Source of the DNA: Anaeramoeba ignava
Lineage: Eukaryota > Metamonada > Anaeramoebidae
Assembly: GCA_028826165.1 (NCBI GenBank)
Contig: JAPDFW010000113.1
Location: 1 to 64,000, forward strand
Reading direction: 5' to 3'
Length of the DNA stretch: 64,000 bases
The translations under genes were made by a program, and so were the position numbers. Positions 47,534 through 59,407 of the stretch are shown here, piece after piece. The notes below the pieces were generated by a model, which searched no databases, was not told the DNA's origin, and was given only the letters and a program-made list of their open reading frames with translations. Positions within the stretch are counted from its first letter, which is position 1. Every line of letters begins with the position of its first letter.

Positions 47534-50500
47534 TTAATCTGAATTGTAAATTAATGGAGTTCCAACTGAATAAGTTTCAAATCCAATTTTTCTAGCTTCT
47601 TTTTGATCGATAACATTTCTTCCATCAAAAATATAAGCAGGTTTTTCCATAATCTTATAAGTTTCTGCCAAATTTAATTCTTTAAATTCATCCCAATCTG
47701 TAAGAATTAAAATTGCATGTGATTCTTTAATTGAATCTTGAGCATTTGAAACAACAGTAACTTGTTTTTCTAAATTAACATTTGGAGTTAATGCTTGTAA
47801 ATCTCTTAAAATTGTTTCTTTTGTTGCCTTTTTTAATTTTAATTTTAATTTTAATTTTAATTTTAATTTTAATTATAATTTTAATTTTAATTATAATTTT
47901 AATTTTAATTTTAATTTTGATTTTAATTTTATTATTAATTTTAATTTTAATTTTATTATTAATTATTAATTTTAATTTTAATTTTAATTTTAATTTTAAA
48001 TTTTAATTTTATTATTAATTTTAATTTTAATTTTAATATTAATTATTAATTTAATTTTAATTTTGATTTTAATTTTAATTTTAATTTTAATTTTAATTTT
48101 AATTTTAATTTTTAATTTTAATTTTGATTTTAATTTTAATTTTAATTTTAATTTAAATTTTAATTTTAATATAAATTTTTTAAACACACTTTTGGATCAT
48201 AAATTGAAAGATGTGCTCCTTCCTTAATAAGATAATCTGAAATGTAAATTGCAGGTGATTCTCTTGTATCACTTGTATCTTTCTTAAATGCAAATCCTAA
48301 AACTGAAATTTTCTTTGAAGTAATATTGTTGAACATTTTATTCAAAATTTTCATAACAAATCTTTTTCTTTGATGATCATTCATAATAACAACTTGTTTC
48401 CAATAAGCAACAACCTTTTTAAAAATAATTAAATTTAAATTTAAATTTAAATTTTTTAAATTATTTTTGTTTATATAAACCTCTTTTAAATTGAACCATT
48501 CACATAAATAAATCAAATTGAAAAGATCCTTTTGGAAACATGATCCTCCAAACCCAATTCCTGCTCCAAGAAATTTAGGTCCAATTCTTGAATCAAGACC
48601 AATTCCACGTGCAATTTCATGAACATTTGCACCACTAAATAAAATTAAAATTAATTAATAATTAAAAATTAAAATTAAAATTAAAATTAAAATTCAAATT
48701 AAAATTAAAATTAAAATTAAAATTAAAAATTTATATTCAAATTAAAATTTAATAATTAAAAATAAAAATAAAAATAAAATTAAAATTAAAATTAAAATTA
48801 AAATTAAAATTAAAATTAAAATTAAAATTAAAATTAAAATTTAAAATTAAAATTAAAATTAAAATTAAAATTAAAATTAAAATTAAAATTAATAATTAAA
48901 ATTAAAATTAAAATTAAAATTAATAATTAAAAATTAATAATTAAAATTTAATATTATAATTTATTACGTGACTTCAGCAACTTCAGCAATAGCATTAATA
49001 GAAGAAACTCTTTGAGCAAGAAAAGCATTAGCAGTTAATTTAATAAGTTCACTACTAAAAAGATTTGTTGTAACAATTTGTTTATCATCAACCCAACAAT
49101 AAATTTTTTTCAAAATTTCAATAGCTTTTTGAGCAGATTCAGTATCTTTTCCACCAATAACAACTCTATCAGGTTTTCTTAAATCACGAATAGCAGATCC
49201 TTCAGCCATAAATTCTGGATTTGATAGAATTTCAAATGTAACATTAGGTTGTGCATTTGCTTTTAATACTTTCTCAAGATAACTTGATGTTTGAACTGGA
49301 ACAGTCGATTTTTCTACTATGATTTTATTCGTTTTGGAATATTTCGCTATCATTCTTGCTGTGGATTCAATGTAAGTTAAATTTGTTCCCATTCCGGCTC
49401 CTATTCCAGTAGTTTTAGTAGGTGTTCCAACACAAATGTAAATTAAATCTGCTTCATTAATTGACTAAAATTAAATAATAAATTAAATAATAAATTAAAT
49501 AATAAATAAATTAAATATTAAATAAATTAAATAATATTAAATTAAATAATAAATTAAATAATAAATAAATTAAATAAAAAAATTAAATATTATAATATTA
49601 AAATAAATAAAAAATTAAATATTAAATAAATTAAATATTAAATAAATTAAGGTGGTAGTTTATTTGTTGGAAAAACAATAAAAAAATTCTTTATTTTTTT
49701 TTAATCCTTTTTATTTTATTTTGCAAATATTCAATTCTTTTCAATTAAAGTTTTCTGTTTTTCAAATCAAGAAATTTTCAGAATTTAATTTCTGGTTTAG
49801 AATATTTTTTTTTGATCATTTTTTCGGGAATTCAAACAATTGATTTTTTGTTTTTCATAAAAAGAAATCAGAAAGCTTTTTCTTTCTTCAGAGAAACTTC
49901 TCCAAATTCTGAGCACTAGATCTTTGAATAAATGAAATATGATATTCCATCTCCCAATGGGGATGATATCTGTCGAGTTATAAAAAAGGAAAATTAGATA
50001 TTGTTTTTTCTAGTGTGGATTCCAAAAATCGGAACGATTATCTCTTCAAAGATCTGTGAGGATCGGAATCAATTCTTGTCAGTTTGGCTCACAAATTCTG
50101 ATTTTAAATTTTGTCAGAACTTAGATTCATCGAGAAATTTTTTCTTGATTTTCGGACAACATATATCCGAATAGGCTATCAAACTTCTCAGGATTAGGTG
50201 AAAAAGAATGAATAGTTTCAATTAGGGAATGAAAAGAATAAGGAGAATTAAATATATCAAATAAAAAATGAGAAAAATCTTTTAAAATAAAAAATGATGG
50301 AAAAGAAAATTTTCAACATAAACCGATCGGTTTAAAGTGGGGAAAATATTTTTCTTCCATACTTCCCCAATGAGAAGAGATATAACCAAAGAAAAATGGA
50401 TTTTAGAAATAAAAACAAAATATAGGATTTAATTATCTGGACAAACAATCCGATAAAGTTTTTGTTGAGAAGATTTTTTTATTAAAAAATAATCAGAAAA

Positions 50501-51514
50501 AAATTCTTTAAAAAAAAAAAAAAACAACAAAGTAAACTACCACCTTAAATATTAAAATTAAATAAATAAATTAAATAAATAAATTAAATATTAAATAAAT
50601 TAAATATTAAATAAATTAAATAAATTAAATATTAAATATTAAATATTAAATATTAAATAAATTAAATTAAATTAAATTAAATATTAAATATTAAATATTA
50701 AATATTAAATAATAACAAAATAAATAAAATAAACAAATTAAATAAAATAAATATTAAATTAAAATTAAATAATTAAATAAATTAAATAAATTAAAAATAA
50801 AATAAAATAAAATAAAAAAATTAAATAAATTAAATATTAAATATTAAATATTAAATATTAAATATTAAATATTAAAATATTAAATATTAAATATTAAATA
50901 TTAAATATTAAATATTAAAATATTAAATATTAAATATTAAATATTAAATATTAAATAAATTAAATATTATATTAAATATTAAATAAATTAAATAAAAATA
51001 AATATTAAATAAATTAAATAATAAATTAAATATTAAATATTAAATATTAAATATTAAATATTAAATATTAAATATTAAATATTAAATATTAAATAAATTA
51101 AATATTATATTAAATATTAAATAAATTAAATAAAATAAATATTAAATAAATTAAATAATAAATTAAATATTAAATATTAAATATTAAATATTAAATAAAT
51201 TAAATATTAAATATTAAATATTAAATATTAAATATTAAATATTAAATATTAAATTAAAATTTGAATTGAGGAAAAAAAACCTTTTCTGCATCTGTTGAAA
51301 AAAATAAAGATTTATCTCTTTTAGCTTTAATTATATCTTCAAGATCTGGTTCATAAAAAGGTAAATTCTCAGATTTCCAAGCTGCAATTCTTTTTTCATC
51401 AACATCAAAAACAGTTGCTTTTATATCTGGATTTTTTTCACAAATAACAGCCATAGTTGGAACACCAACATAACCAGCACCAAGACAACAAATAGGATAA
51501 GGTTTTTTTTCCAT
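47534..51514 (-). CDS. UGDH: UDP-glucose 6-dehydrogenase
   Basis: Five exons join in phase (51281-51514, 48968-49464, 48481-48634, 48190-48414, 47534-47827) to 467 residues. N-terminal Rossmann fold: GAGYVG at residues 12-17 for NAD+, [26 protein letters not shown]. Then [33 protein letters not shown] and RVVIGG. The catalytic cysteine lies in [10 protein letters not shown]. The C-terminal domain has [36 protein letters not shown] and FDGRN. The enzyme oxidises UDP-glucose to UDP-glucuronate with two NAD+, feeding glycan and polysaccharide synthesis in the cytosol. Four introns, three expanded by simple repeats; intron 1 carries a TTAA-flanked transposon. Confidence 0.96.
47828..48189 (-). 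repeat. UGDH intron 4 filled with (TTTTAA)n
   Basis: TTTTAA hexamers with ATTATTAA interruptions between a GTGTGT donor (48189) and AG acceptor (47828). Confidence 0.85.
48635..48967 (-). repeat. UGDH intron 2 filled with (AAAATT)n
   Basis: About 330 bp of AAAATT hexamers on the plus strand. On the coding strand this is TTTTAA-like, the opposite phase to intron 4's strand orientation. Confidence 0.83.
49465..51280 (-). repeat. UGDH intron 1: AATATTAAAT repeats interrupted by a transposon
   Basis: 1.8 kb intron built of TAAATATTAAATAAATT-type units on both sides of the mobile element at 49651-50544. Boundaries are GTTTTT (51280) and TTTTAG (49465). Confidence 0.85.
49651..50544. mobile_element. 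894 bp TTAA-flanked non-autonomous DNA transposon (MITE-like)
   Basis: The element begins GGTGGTAGTTTATTTGTTG and ends CAACAAAGTAAACTACCACC, near-perfect terminal inverted repeats of about 20 bp. Immediate flanks on both sides read TTAA (49647-49650 and 50545-50548), a four-base target duplication like that of piggyBac-type elements. The interior is clearly less AT-rich than the host intron, contains a perfect palindrome AAACCGATCGGTTT near 50320, and has no long open frame. It must therefore depend on a transposase encoded elsewhere. It lies wholly inside a UGDH intron. Confidence 0.88.
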
Positions 51515-51695
51515 TTTTTAAATTTAATTTAATTTTTTGAAAAGTAAAAAAATGAAAAAAAATTAATTAAAAAAAAAAAGAAAAAAAAAATAATTTTTTA
51601 ATTTAATGTCAAGTTGAGTCATGTTTTTTTTTTTTAAATTTTTTTTCATTTTTTTCTTTTCATTTTTCATTTTTTTTCTTTATTATTTAATTAAA

Positions 51696-53952
51696 ATGCA
51701 TAGTGTTGAAAGTGCTAATAGAATTCTTCAATTATCAAAAAAAAGAAAAGAAAGTCAAGCAAATTTTCAAAAAAGACAACAAGAAGTTAAACAAAAACAT
51801 CAAGTTCGTGTTGGAGAAATTAGTTCAAAATTTGCAAAAAAAAATCAAGAATTAGAAGAAAAATTAAAACAAGAAACAATTGGTTTAGTTTCTATTAATG
51901 ATTTTAAAAAGAAAAGAGAACAAATTGAATTAGAAAAAATTGAATTAGAAAAAAAGAAAAAACGAAAAGAAAAAGAAAAAGAAAAAACAAAAGCATTAAA
52001 TCGTTCAACTTTATCTTTTTCTTTTCCAGATGAAAATGAAGATGATGAAAGTGAAAGTGAAAATGAAAGTGAAAATGAAGATGAAAATGAAAAAAATAAT
52101 GAAAGTGAAAATGAAAATGAAAATGAAAATGAAAACAAAAATGAAAATAAAAGTGAAAATGAAAATAATCAAAAAGATAATAAAGAAGTTAATCCAAAAA
52201 GACATAAAACAAATAAAAAGAAAACATATTCAAAAATTGGAAAAAATCCAAATGTTGATACTTCATTTCTTCCTGATAGAGAAAGAGATGAACAAATAAA
52301 AGAACAAAGAAACGAATTAATTAAGCAATGGAAAGAAGAACAAGAAAAAATTAAACAAGAAAAAATAAATATAACTTACAGGTTAATATTTAATATTTTA
52401 ATATTTTAATATTTACTATTTTAATAATTTAATATTTTAATATTTTAATATTTAATATTTTAATATTTAATATTTAATATTTAATATTTAATATTTAATA
52501 TTTAATATTTTAATATTTTAATATTTTAATATTTTAATATTTTAATATTTAATATTTTAATATTTAATATTTAATTTATTTAATTTATTTTAATATTTTA
52601 ATATTTAATATTTAATTTATTTAATTTATTTTAATATTTTTAATATTTAATATTTTAATATTTAATATTTTAATTTATTTTAATTTATTTAATTTAATTT
52701 AATTTAATTTAATTTAATTAATATTTTAATATTTAATATTTAATTTAATATTTTTAATATTTTAATATTTTAATATTTAATTTATTTTAATATTTTAATA
52801 TTTTAATATTTAATTTATTTTAATATTTTAATTTAATTTTAATTTTAATTTAATTTAATTAATATTTTTAATATTTAATATTTTAATTTAATATTTTAAT
52901 ATTTTAATATTTTTAATATTTAATTTATTTTAATATTTTAATATTTTAATATTTTAATATTTAATATTTAATTTATTTAATATTTTAATATTTAATATTT
53001 TAATATTTAATATTTTAATATTTTAATATTTTAATATTTTAATATTTTAATATTTTTAATATTTTAATATTTTAATATTTTTAATATTTTTAATATTTTA
53101 ATATTTTAATATTTTAATATTTTAATATTTTAATATTTTAATATTTTAATATTTTAATATTTTAATATTTTAATATTTTAATATTTTAATATTTTAATAT
53201 TTTAATATTTTAATATTTTAATATTTTAATATTTTAATATTTTAATATTTTAATATTTTAATATTTAATATTTAATATTTAATATTTAATATTTTAATAT
53301 TTATTTAATTTATTTTAATTTTTTATTTATTTAATATTTTAATATTTAATATTTAATATTTAATTTATTTAATATTTTAATATTTTAATATTTTAATATT
53401 TAATATTTAATATTTTAATATTTTAATATTTAATATTTTAATATTTAATATTTTAATATTTTAATATTTAATATTTTAATATTTAATATTTAATTTATTT
53501 AATTTATTTAATTTAATTTAATTTAATTTAATTGAAAAAAAATTAGTTATTGGGATGGAGCAGGACATCGAAGAACAATGACTATTACTAAAGGTACATC
53601 AATATCACAATTTCTTGAAAAAGTACGAATGGAATTTTACAAAGAACTAAAAGCAATATCAGTTGAAGATTTACTATTTGTAAAAGAAGATTTAATAATT
53701 CCACAAAATTACACATTTTATGATTTAATAGTAACAAAAGCAAGAGGAAAAAGTGGACCTTTATTTCAATGGGATGTTCATGATGATGTTAGACTTCTTT
53801 CTGATGCAAAAAAAGAAAAAGAAGAATCTCATGCTGCAAAAGTTGTTCAACGCTCTTGGTACAATAAAAATAAGCATTTGTTTCCTGCTTCTCGTTGGGA
53901 AGTTTTTGATCCATCCATTAAAAGATCAAAATATACTATTTTTGGTGATTGA
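51696..53952 (+). CDS. FAM50: XAP5/FAM50 family nuclear protein
   Basis: Two exons (51696-52381, 53547-53952) join at ITY|S to 363 residues beginning [20 protein letters not shown]. The first exon is a long charged coiled coil with [18 protein letters not shown], an Asn/Glu/Ser low-complexity insert (52030-52170), and the conserved [20 protein letters not shown]. The second is the highly conserved XAP5 domain: [71 protein letters not shown]50/XAP5 proteins associate with the spliceosome and influence splicing and transcription. The start is the ATG after a CATTTTT tract; the intron is 1,165 bp of simple repeat. Confidence 0.94.
52382..53546 (+). repeat. XAP5 intron filled with AATATTTT units
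   Basis: 1,165 bp of TTTTAATA/TTTAATA units, the longest pure run at 53090-53270, between AG|GTTAAT and AATTAG. No internal AG or GT on the coding strand. Confidence 0.9.
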
Positions 53953-54090
53953 AAATTTGTTCCACTTTTTTTTTGCTTTTTTTCGCTTTTTTTCGCTTTT
54001 TTCTTTTAAAAACAATAATAAAGTTTTTTTTTATTATTTGAAAAATTTAATTTTCATTTTTCATTTTTATTTTTTATTATTTTTTATTAA

Positions 54091-56123
54091 ATGGAAAATA
54101 TTTTTGGAGAATTAAAGTTAATTAGTAAATTTAAAAGTTTAAAAATTTAAAAATTTAAAAATAAAAATAATTAAATTTTTCATTTTAGTTTTTGGAGCAA
54201 GAAATTTAAACGCAAATCTGGATTCAAAAAGTATTTAAAATCTCTTCTTCTTCTTCTTCTTCTTTTATTCAATTATTTAATTTAATTATCGAATTTTAAA
54301 AAAATTTTTTTTATTTTTTTCTAGCTTCATTAAATCCTTATTTGACAATTTATAGTTACGAATATAATCATAGAACAAAAGTTATAGAAAATTCAACAAA
54401 GCCAAAATGGAATACAAAGTTTTCAATGTAAAAAAAAAATAGTTTGAAAATCAAAAATAATTTTGAAAAGAAAATCATCAAAAAAATTAAACAAAGAAAA
54501 TTTTTTATTAATCACATTCCGAATTCTAGAAACATTTTCCATCCATTTTTACCAATTATAATTGATATCAAAACAAGAGAAAATAAAAAAAACATTGGAA
54601 AAGAAGATCGACTACTTGGAAAATATGAAGTCAATCTTGGATTTCTTTTCGCAAGAACAGGAGACAAATCAACCACAGAAATCAACCTACCCGTAACTTG
54701 GTATAACATTTCTCTTAGCGGAGGGGGAACTACACCAACAATAGAAAGCAAAACGGAAAACACTAACAAACCGCAATTGTTGATGAAAATTCAGTACAAA
54801 ATTCCACAAGAATGGATTAATTTGTATTTGGGTTATTTGTGCCTGAATTATGGTGATTATCCTGATGCGGTGGGATACCTTACAAAAGCCATTCTACAAG
54901 CCAAAAATCAACAACAAAAACATGAACTTTTTGCACTTTCTTTGAGAGAGATTTGTTTCGAGATACAAAAAAAACATGAACTAGCCATCTGTGATCTAAA
55001 CCAGATCATGCAAAATCTTCCAAATTGGGAGTACGCTTATTATCGTATTGCATTGCTCCATTTTTTTGTTGGAGATATTAAAGAAGGAACAGAAAATTTC
55101 CAACAAGCTCAAAATTTTGATCAACAAGATCCTCTTTTTAAATTATCTTTAAAAAGACTAGAAAATAAGGTGAAGAACATTGAAAATTTTAAAAGAAAAG
55201 AAATTAAAGAACTTTTATTTCAAAACTTTGATGATTCTTCAATTAATTATTTCATTTTATCTTGCCAAAAACAAATTCCACTTGCAAAAGAAAATTTAAA
55301 AGAAAATTTAAAAGAAAATTCAAATGAAAATTCAAATGAAAATCAAAACATTTTTTCTCAAAATTATCCTGAAGATAAACCTGTTAATGGTGATCCGTTG
55401 CAAGATTCTGATATCGTCAAATATCCTAAATTCATTCCAATAGACAAAAAACCAAAAATCGAATTTAATAACTCAAAAGAAACAAAAACAAATTCAACTT
55501 TGGAAAATCAATTACATAATTCTCAATCATTCCAATCTCAAAAAACTTCCCAAAAAACAGATGATGTCGATATTCTTGGTCACCGTAAAAATTGGTTAAC
55601 TTTTTTCGCAGAATCTGTTGTTGAAAACAAAACAGAAGAGCCAAAAAAACCAAAATCAAAAAAACCAAAATCAAAAAATGATGATCTGGATGATTTTTTG
55701 CAAGAAACAATAGAGGAAAATGAAGACAAAACAATAAACCGAAAACTAAATCAAAACCAAGAAATGGTTAAACCAAAGAAAATCCAATCCTCAAGAGATC
55801 TACAGCATTTGGAAAAGCCTCAAATTGAAAACAAAACAAAACAAAATGAAAAATCAAGAAATGAATTGAATTCAAAAAAAGAATTTCCCGAAAAGAAAAG
55901 GGAAATTGAAGAAATGGAAACTCAAGAGAACGATCCAAACTCAAAAGTTGATAATGTTGAGTCTGTAGATTTGTCTGTTGAAAAATCAAGGAAGGTTGAT
56001 CAAAAAATTTCACAAAAAACGTCAACTCAAAAAGGAATTCGACCTTCAGAAATTCGAAAGCAAAGATTTCGTGGGCCAAAAAAAGGGGTAAAAATACAAT
56101 TTGGTGCTATGGATGATGTTTAA
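54091..56123 (+). CDS. C2-domain and TPR protein with disordered C-terminus
   Basis: Four exons (54091-54124, 54189-54230, 54325-54427, 54530-56123) join in phase to 590 residues. The N-terminus MENIFGELKLIIFGARNL, then LDSKTSLNPYLTIYSYEYNH, TKPKWNTKFS and PIIIDIKTREN-KKNI-GKED, closing with LLGKYEVNLGFL, is a C2 domain (about 1-150). It is followed by tetratricopeptide-like helices (YLGYLCLNYGDYPDAVGYLT, AICDLNQIMQNLPNWEYAYY, GTENFQQAQNFDQQDPLF; about 190-310). The last 250 residues are Lys/Glu/Asn-rich and disordered, with DDLDDFLQETIEEN and a basic RKQRFRGPKKGVK end. C2 domains commonly bind phospholipid and TPRs bind proteins; the combination suggests a membrane-recruited adaptor, but I know no named orthologue. 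Confidence 0.78.
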
Positions 56124-56280
56124 TTTTTTCTTCTCTCTCAATTTATTTTGCTTTTTCCCTTCTTTTTTTTTGTTTAATTTGGATTTATTATTAATGAAAT
56201 TTTGACAACCAAAATGAAAAATCAAAACAAAAATTAAAATTTTTTTTTTAAACAAAAAATTCGGAAAATCATTTTTTTCT

Positions 56281-56322
56281 TTTTCATTTTTTTCATTTTC
56301 ATTTTTTTCATTTTCATTTTTT
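56281..56322 (+). promoter_or_regulatory. CATTTTT tract upstream of DCP1 start
   Basis: Five TTTTTCATTTT-like units end two bases before the ATG at 56324. Same motif class as upstream of the other genes. Confidence 0.42.
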
Positions 56323-56323
56323 A

Positions 56324-58738
56324 ATGAATAACTTTAATCAATTTTACAATTCTCAAAATTACTCTCCTTTTTTAACAACAATTCCAAGAACAGATCCTCA
56401 ATTTGAAAAAATAATATTTGTTGCCGGAAAACATTTTTTAAAATATTTTGATGGAATAAAAAAAAATTTTGTTCAAAATAATCCACAACAAGATGTAAAT
56501 GCCACAAAAAAGACATGAATTTAAAAAGAAAATTTTATCATTTTTCATTTTCATTTTTATTTTTCATTTTTCATTATTTTTTTTTTGATAGAATCAAAAT
56601 GTTGAGAAAGAAAGTTTTGTTATTTATCAAAGAAAAAGAGAATCACAATCACTTCAAGATATAAAATATAGAATAGTTTCTTTTTCTTCAATAAAACAAG
56701 TCAATTTTAATTTAACTCCTGGATTTCGTTATCAAAAAACACAAAAAGAAGAAGTTGTTCTTAGTTTGAATGAAAATGGAAATTTGTTTCCAACTTTTTA
56801 TTTTCTTGAAAAAAATAAACTTGATGAACTTTTGACAAAATTAGAAGAAATTAAAAAAGATTTAGAACTAGATTTCCAAATTTTAAATCAAAATTTAAAT
56901 CCAAATCCAAATCAAAGTCAAATTTTAAATCAAAGTCAAAATTTAAATCCAAATCAATTTTTAAGTCCAAATAAAATTATGAATCCAAATCCAAATCCAA
57001 ATCAAAGTCAAATTTTAAATCAAAGTCAAAATTTAAACCAAAATCAATTTTTAAGTCCAAATAAAATTATGAATCCAAATCAAAATTTAAATCAAAACCA
57101 AATTTTAAATCCAAATCCAAATCCAAATCAAAATCAAAGTCAAATTTTAAATCAAACCCAACTTGAAAACCAAATTTTAAATCCAAATCCAAATCCAAAT
57201 CAAAGTCAAATTTTAAATCAAAATTTAAACCAAAATCAATTTTTAAGTCCAAATAAAATTATGAATCCAAATCAAAATCAAAGTCAAAATTTAAATCAAA
57301 CCCAACTTGAAAATCAAATTTTGAATCCAAATCCAAATCCAAATCCAAATCAAAATCAAAGTCAAAATTTAAATCAAAACCAAAATCAAAGTCAAAATTT
57401 AAATCAAAGTCAAAATCAAAGTCAAAACCAAAATCAAAATCAAAATCAAAGTCAAAATCAAAGTCAAAATTTAAATCAAAGCCAAAATCAAAATTTAAAT
57501 CAAAGTCAAAATCAAAGTCAAAATTTAAATCAAAGCCAAAATCAAAATTTAAATCAAAATCAAAATGAAAATCAAATTTTAATTCCAAGAAATATCCAAA
57601 CCAATAAAAGCCAAAATTTAAATCCAAATCAATTTTTAAGTCCAAATAAAATTATGAATCCAAATCCAAATCCAAATCAAAGTCAATTTCCAAATCAATT
57701 TCCAAATCAAATGATGAATCCAAATCAATTTCCAAATCCAAATCAATTTCCAAATCAAAATCAATTTCCAAATCAAAATCAATTTCCAAATCAAAATCAA
57801 TTTCCAAATCAAAATCAATTTCCAAATCAAAATCAATTTCCAAATCAAAATCAATTTCCAAATCAAAATCAATTTCCAAATCAAATGATGAATCAAAATC
57901 AATTTCCAAATCAAAATCAATTTCTAAATCAATTTCCAAATCAATTTCCAAATCAAATGATGAATCCAAATCAATTTCCAAATCAATTTCCAAATCAAAA
58001 TCAATTTCCAAATCAATTTCCAAATCAAATGATGAATCAAAATCAAAAACAATTTCCAAATCAAAATCAATTTCAAAATCAAAATCAAATGATGAATCAA
58101 AATCAATTTCCAAATCAATTTCCAAATCAAATTCCAAATCAAATGATGAATCCAAATCAATTTCCAAATCAAAATCAATTTCCAAATCAAAATCAACTTC
58201 AAAATCAATTTCAAAATCAATTTCAAAATCCAAATCAATTTCAAAATCAATTTCAAAATCAATTTCAAAATCAAAATCAATTTCAAAATCAATTTCCAAA
58301 TCAAATTTTAAATCAAAATCAAAACCAAAATCAAAACTCAAAATCAAAATCAAAATCAAAATCAAAATCAAAATCAAATTGAAAATCAAATTGAAATTTT
58401 AAATCAAAGTCTACTTGAAAATCAAATTTTAAATCAAATTACAAAGTAAATTAAATTTATTAAATTATTTTAAATTCAAAACAAACACTAATTTAATTAA
58501 CAATTAAATTTTTTTTTTTAAATTTTAAAGTCAAAATTCTTTAAGTCAATCTCAACAATTATTAACTCCAAAATTTTTGAAAAAAGAAAGTCAAGAAATT
58601 TTATTAAAATCTTCAATCAATCAAACTCAAAAACAAGATAAGAAAATAACAAAAGAACAAATTTCAAAAGCTTTAATAAATCTTTCTAATAATGAAAACT
58701 TTCTTGAATTTTTACTAAATGAAATTAAAAAAGATTAA
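56324..58738 (+). CDS. DCP1: DCP1-like decapping activator with giant Asn/Gln/Pro linker
   Basis: Three exons: 56324-56494, 56592-58445 and 58531-58738. Residues 1 to about 150 form an EVH1-like domain: TDPQFEKIIFVAGKHFLKYF, VEKESFVIYQRKRESQSLQD, YRIVSFSS, LSLNENGNLFPTFYFLE and KLDELLTKLEEI, paralleling the DCP1 order of a VEG-LFVY-R strand and a late WF/YF strand. A roughly 500-residue low-complexity linker of Asn-Pro-Asn-Gln, Gln-Ser-Gln and NQFPNQ repeats follows (about 56890-58380). In exon 3, LLTPKFLKK and ITKEQISKALINLSNNENFL with EFLLNEI match the DCP1 trimerisation helix. DCP1 activates DCP2 in mRNA decapping, in P-bodies. A one-base slip at about 58337 moves the end of the linker out of frame; the other frame (NQIENQIEILNQSLLENQ) leads correctly into exon 3. 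Confidence 0.78.
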
Positions 58739-59407
58739 AAATTTAAAAAAAACAAAAAGAAAGAATTCCAAAAAGAAAAAAATTTTTTTTTCCTTTTCAA
58801 AAAATCAAAAAAAAATAAAAACAAAAAATAAAAAATATTCTTTTAAAAAAAAAGAAAAAGATTTGTTTTGATTTGAAAGAAAAGTTTAATTAACCAAAAA
58901 CCAAAAATCAAAAATCAAAAAAAAAAAAAAAGCGAAAATCAAAAGCGAAAATCAAAAGCGAAAATCAAAAAGAAAAGCCAAAAAGAAATGTTGTTGCAAA
59001 GAAATGTTGTTGAAATGATTAAGAAGGATTTTTTTCTGAGAAACACTTTAGGTTTTATGTTTGAATTAGTTTATTGATCCTTTTTTTTTTGGTTATTCTA
59101 AATAAAGTGGACCAATAAAAAAAAAATCAAAAAGAAAAAACAAAATCAAAAAGAAATTTAAAAAACAAAAAAAAAACATTACAAAACAAACGCAGATCCA
59201 AAATTAAATAATAAGCATAATAAATAAAAAAATAAAATCAAATAAAACCAAATCAATTCAATTCAAATCAATTCAAATCAATTCAAATCAATTCAAATAA
59301 AATCAAATCAATTTAATTGAGATAAAGAAAGAAAGAAAAGAAAGAAAGAAAGAAATAGATCAATTTGAATAAGCATTGAATTAAAATATCAAAATCAATA
59401 AAGAAAA
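58739..59407. other. Intergenic stretch between convergent DCP1 and TIA1-like genes
   Basis: Contains four AGCGAAAATCAAA units at 58930-58972, AATTCAAATC repeats at 59250-59300, and GAAAGAAA runs. A GTGGACCAATAAA sits near 59109. No gene. Confidence 0.55.

Noticed and set aside
57067-58389. Antisense Asp-Leu-Phe/Ile-Trp-Lys frames opposite DCP1
   Set aside because: They mirror the Asn/Gln repeat coding strand; the plus strand carries the conserved EVH1-like and trimerisation segments.
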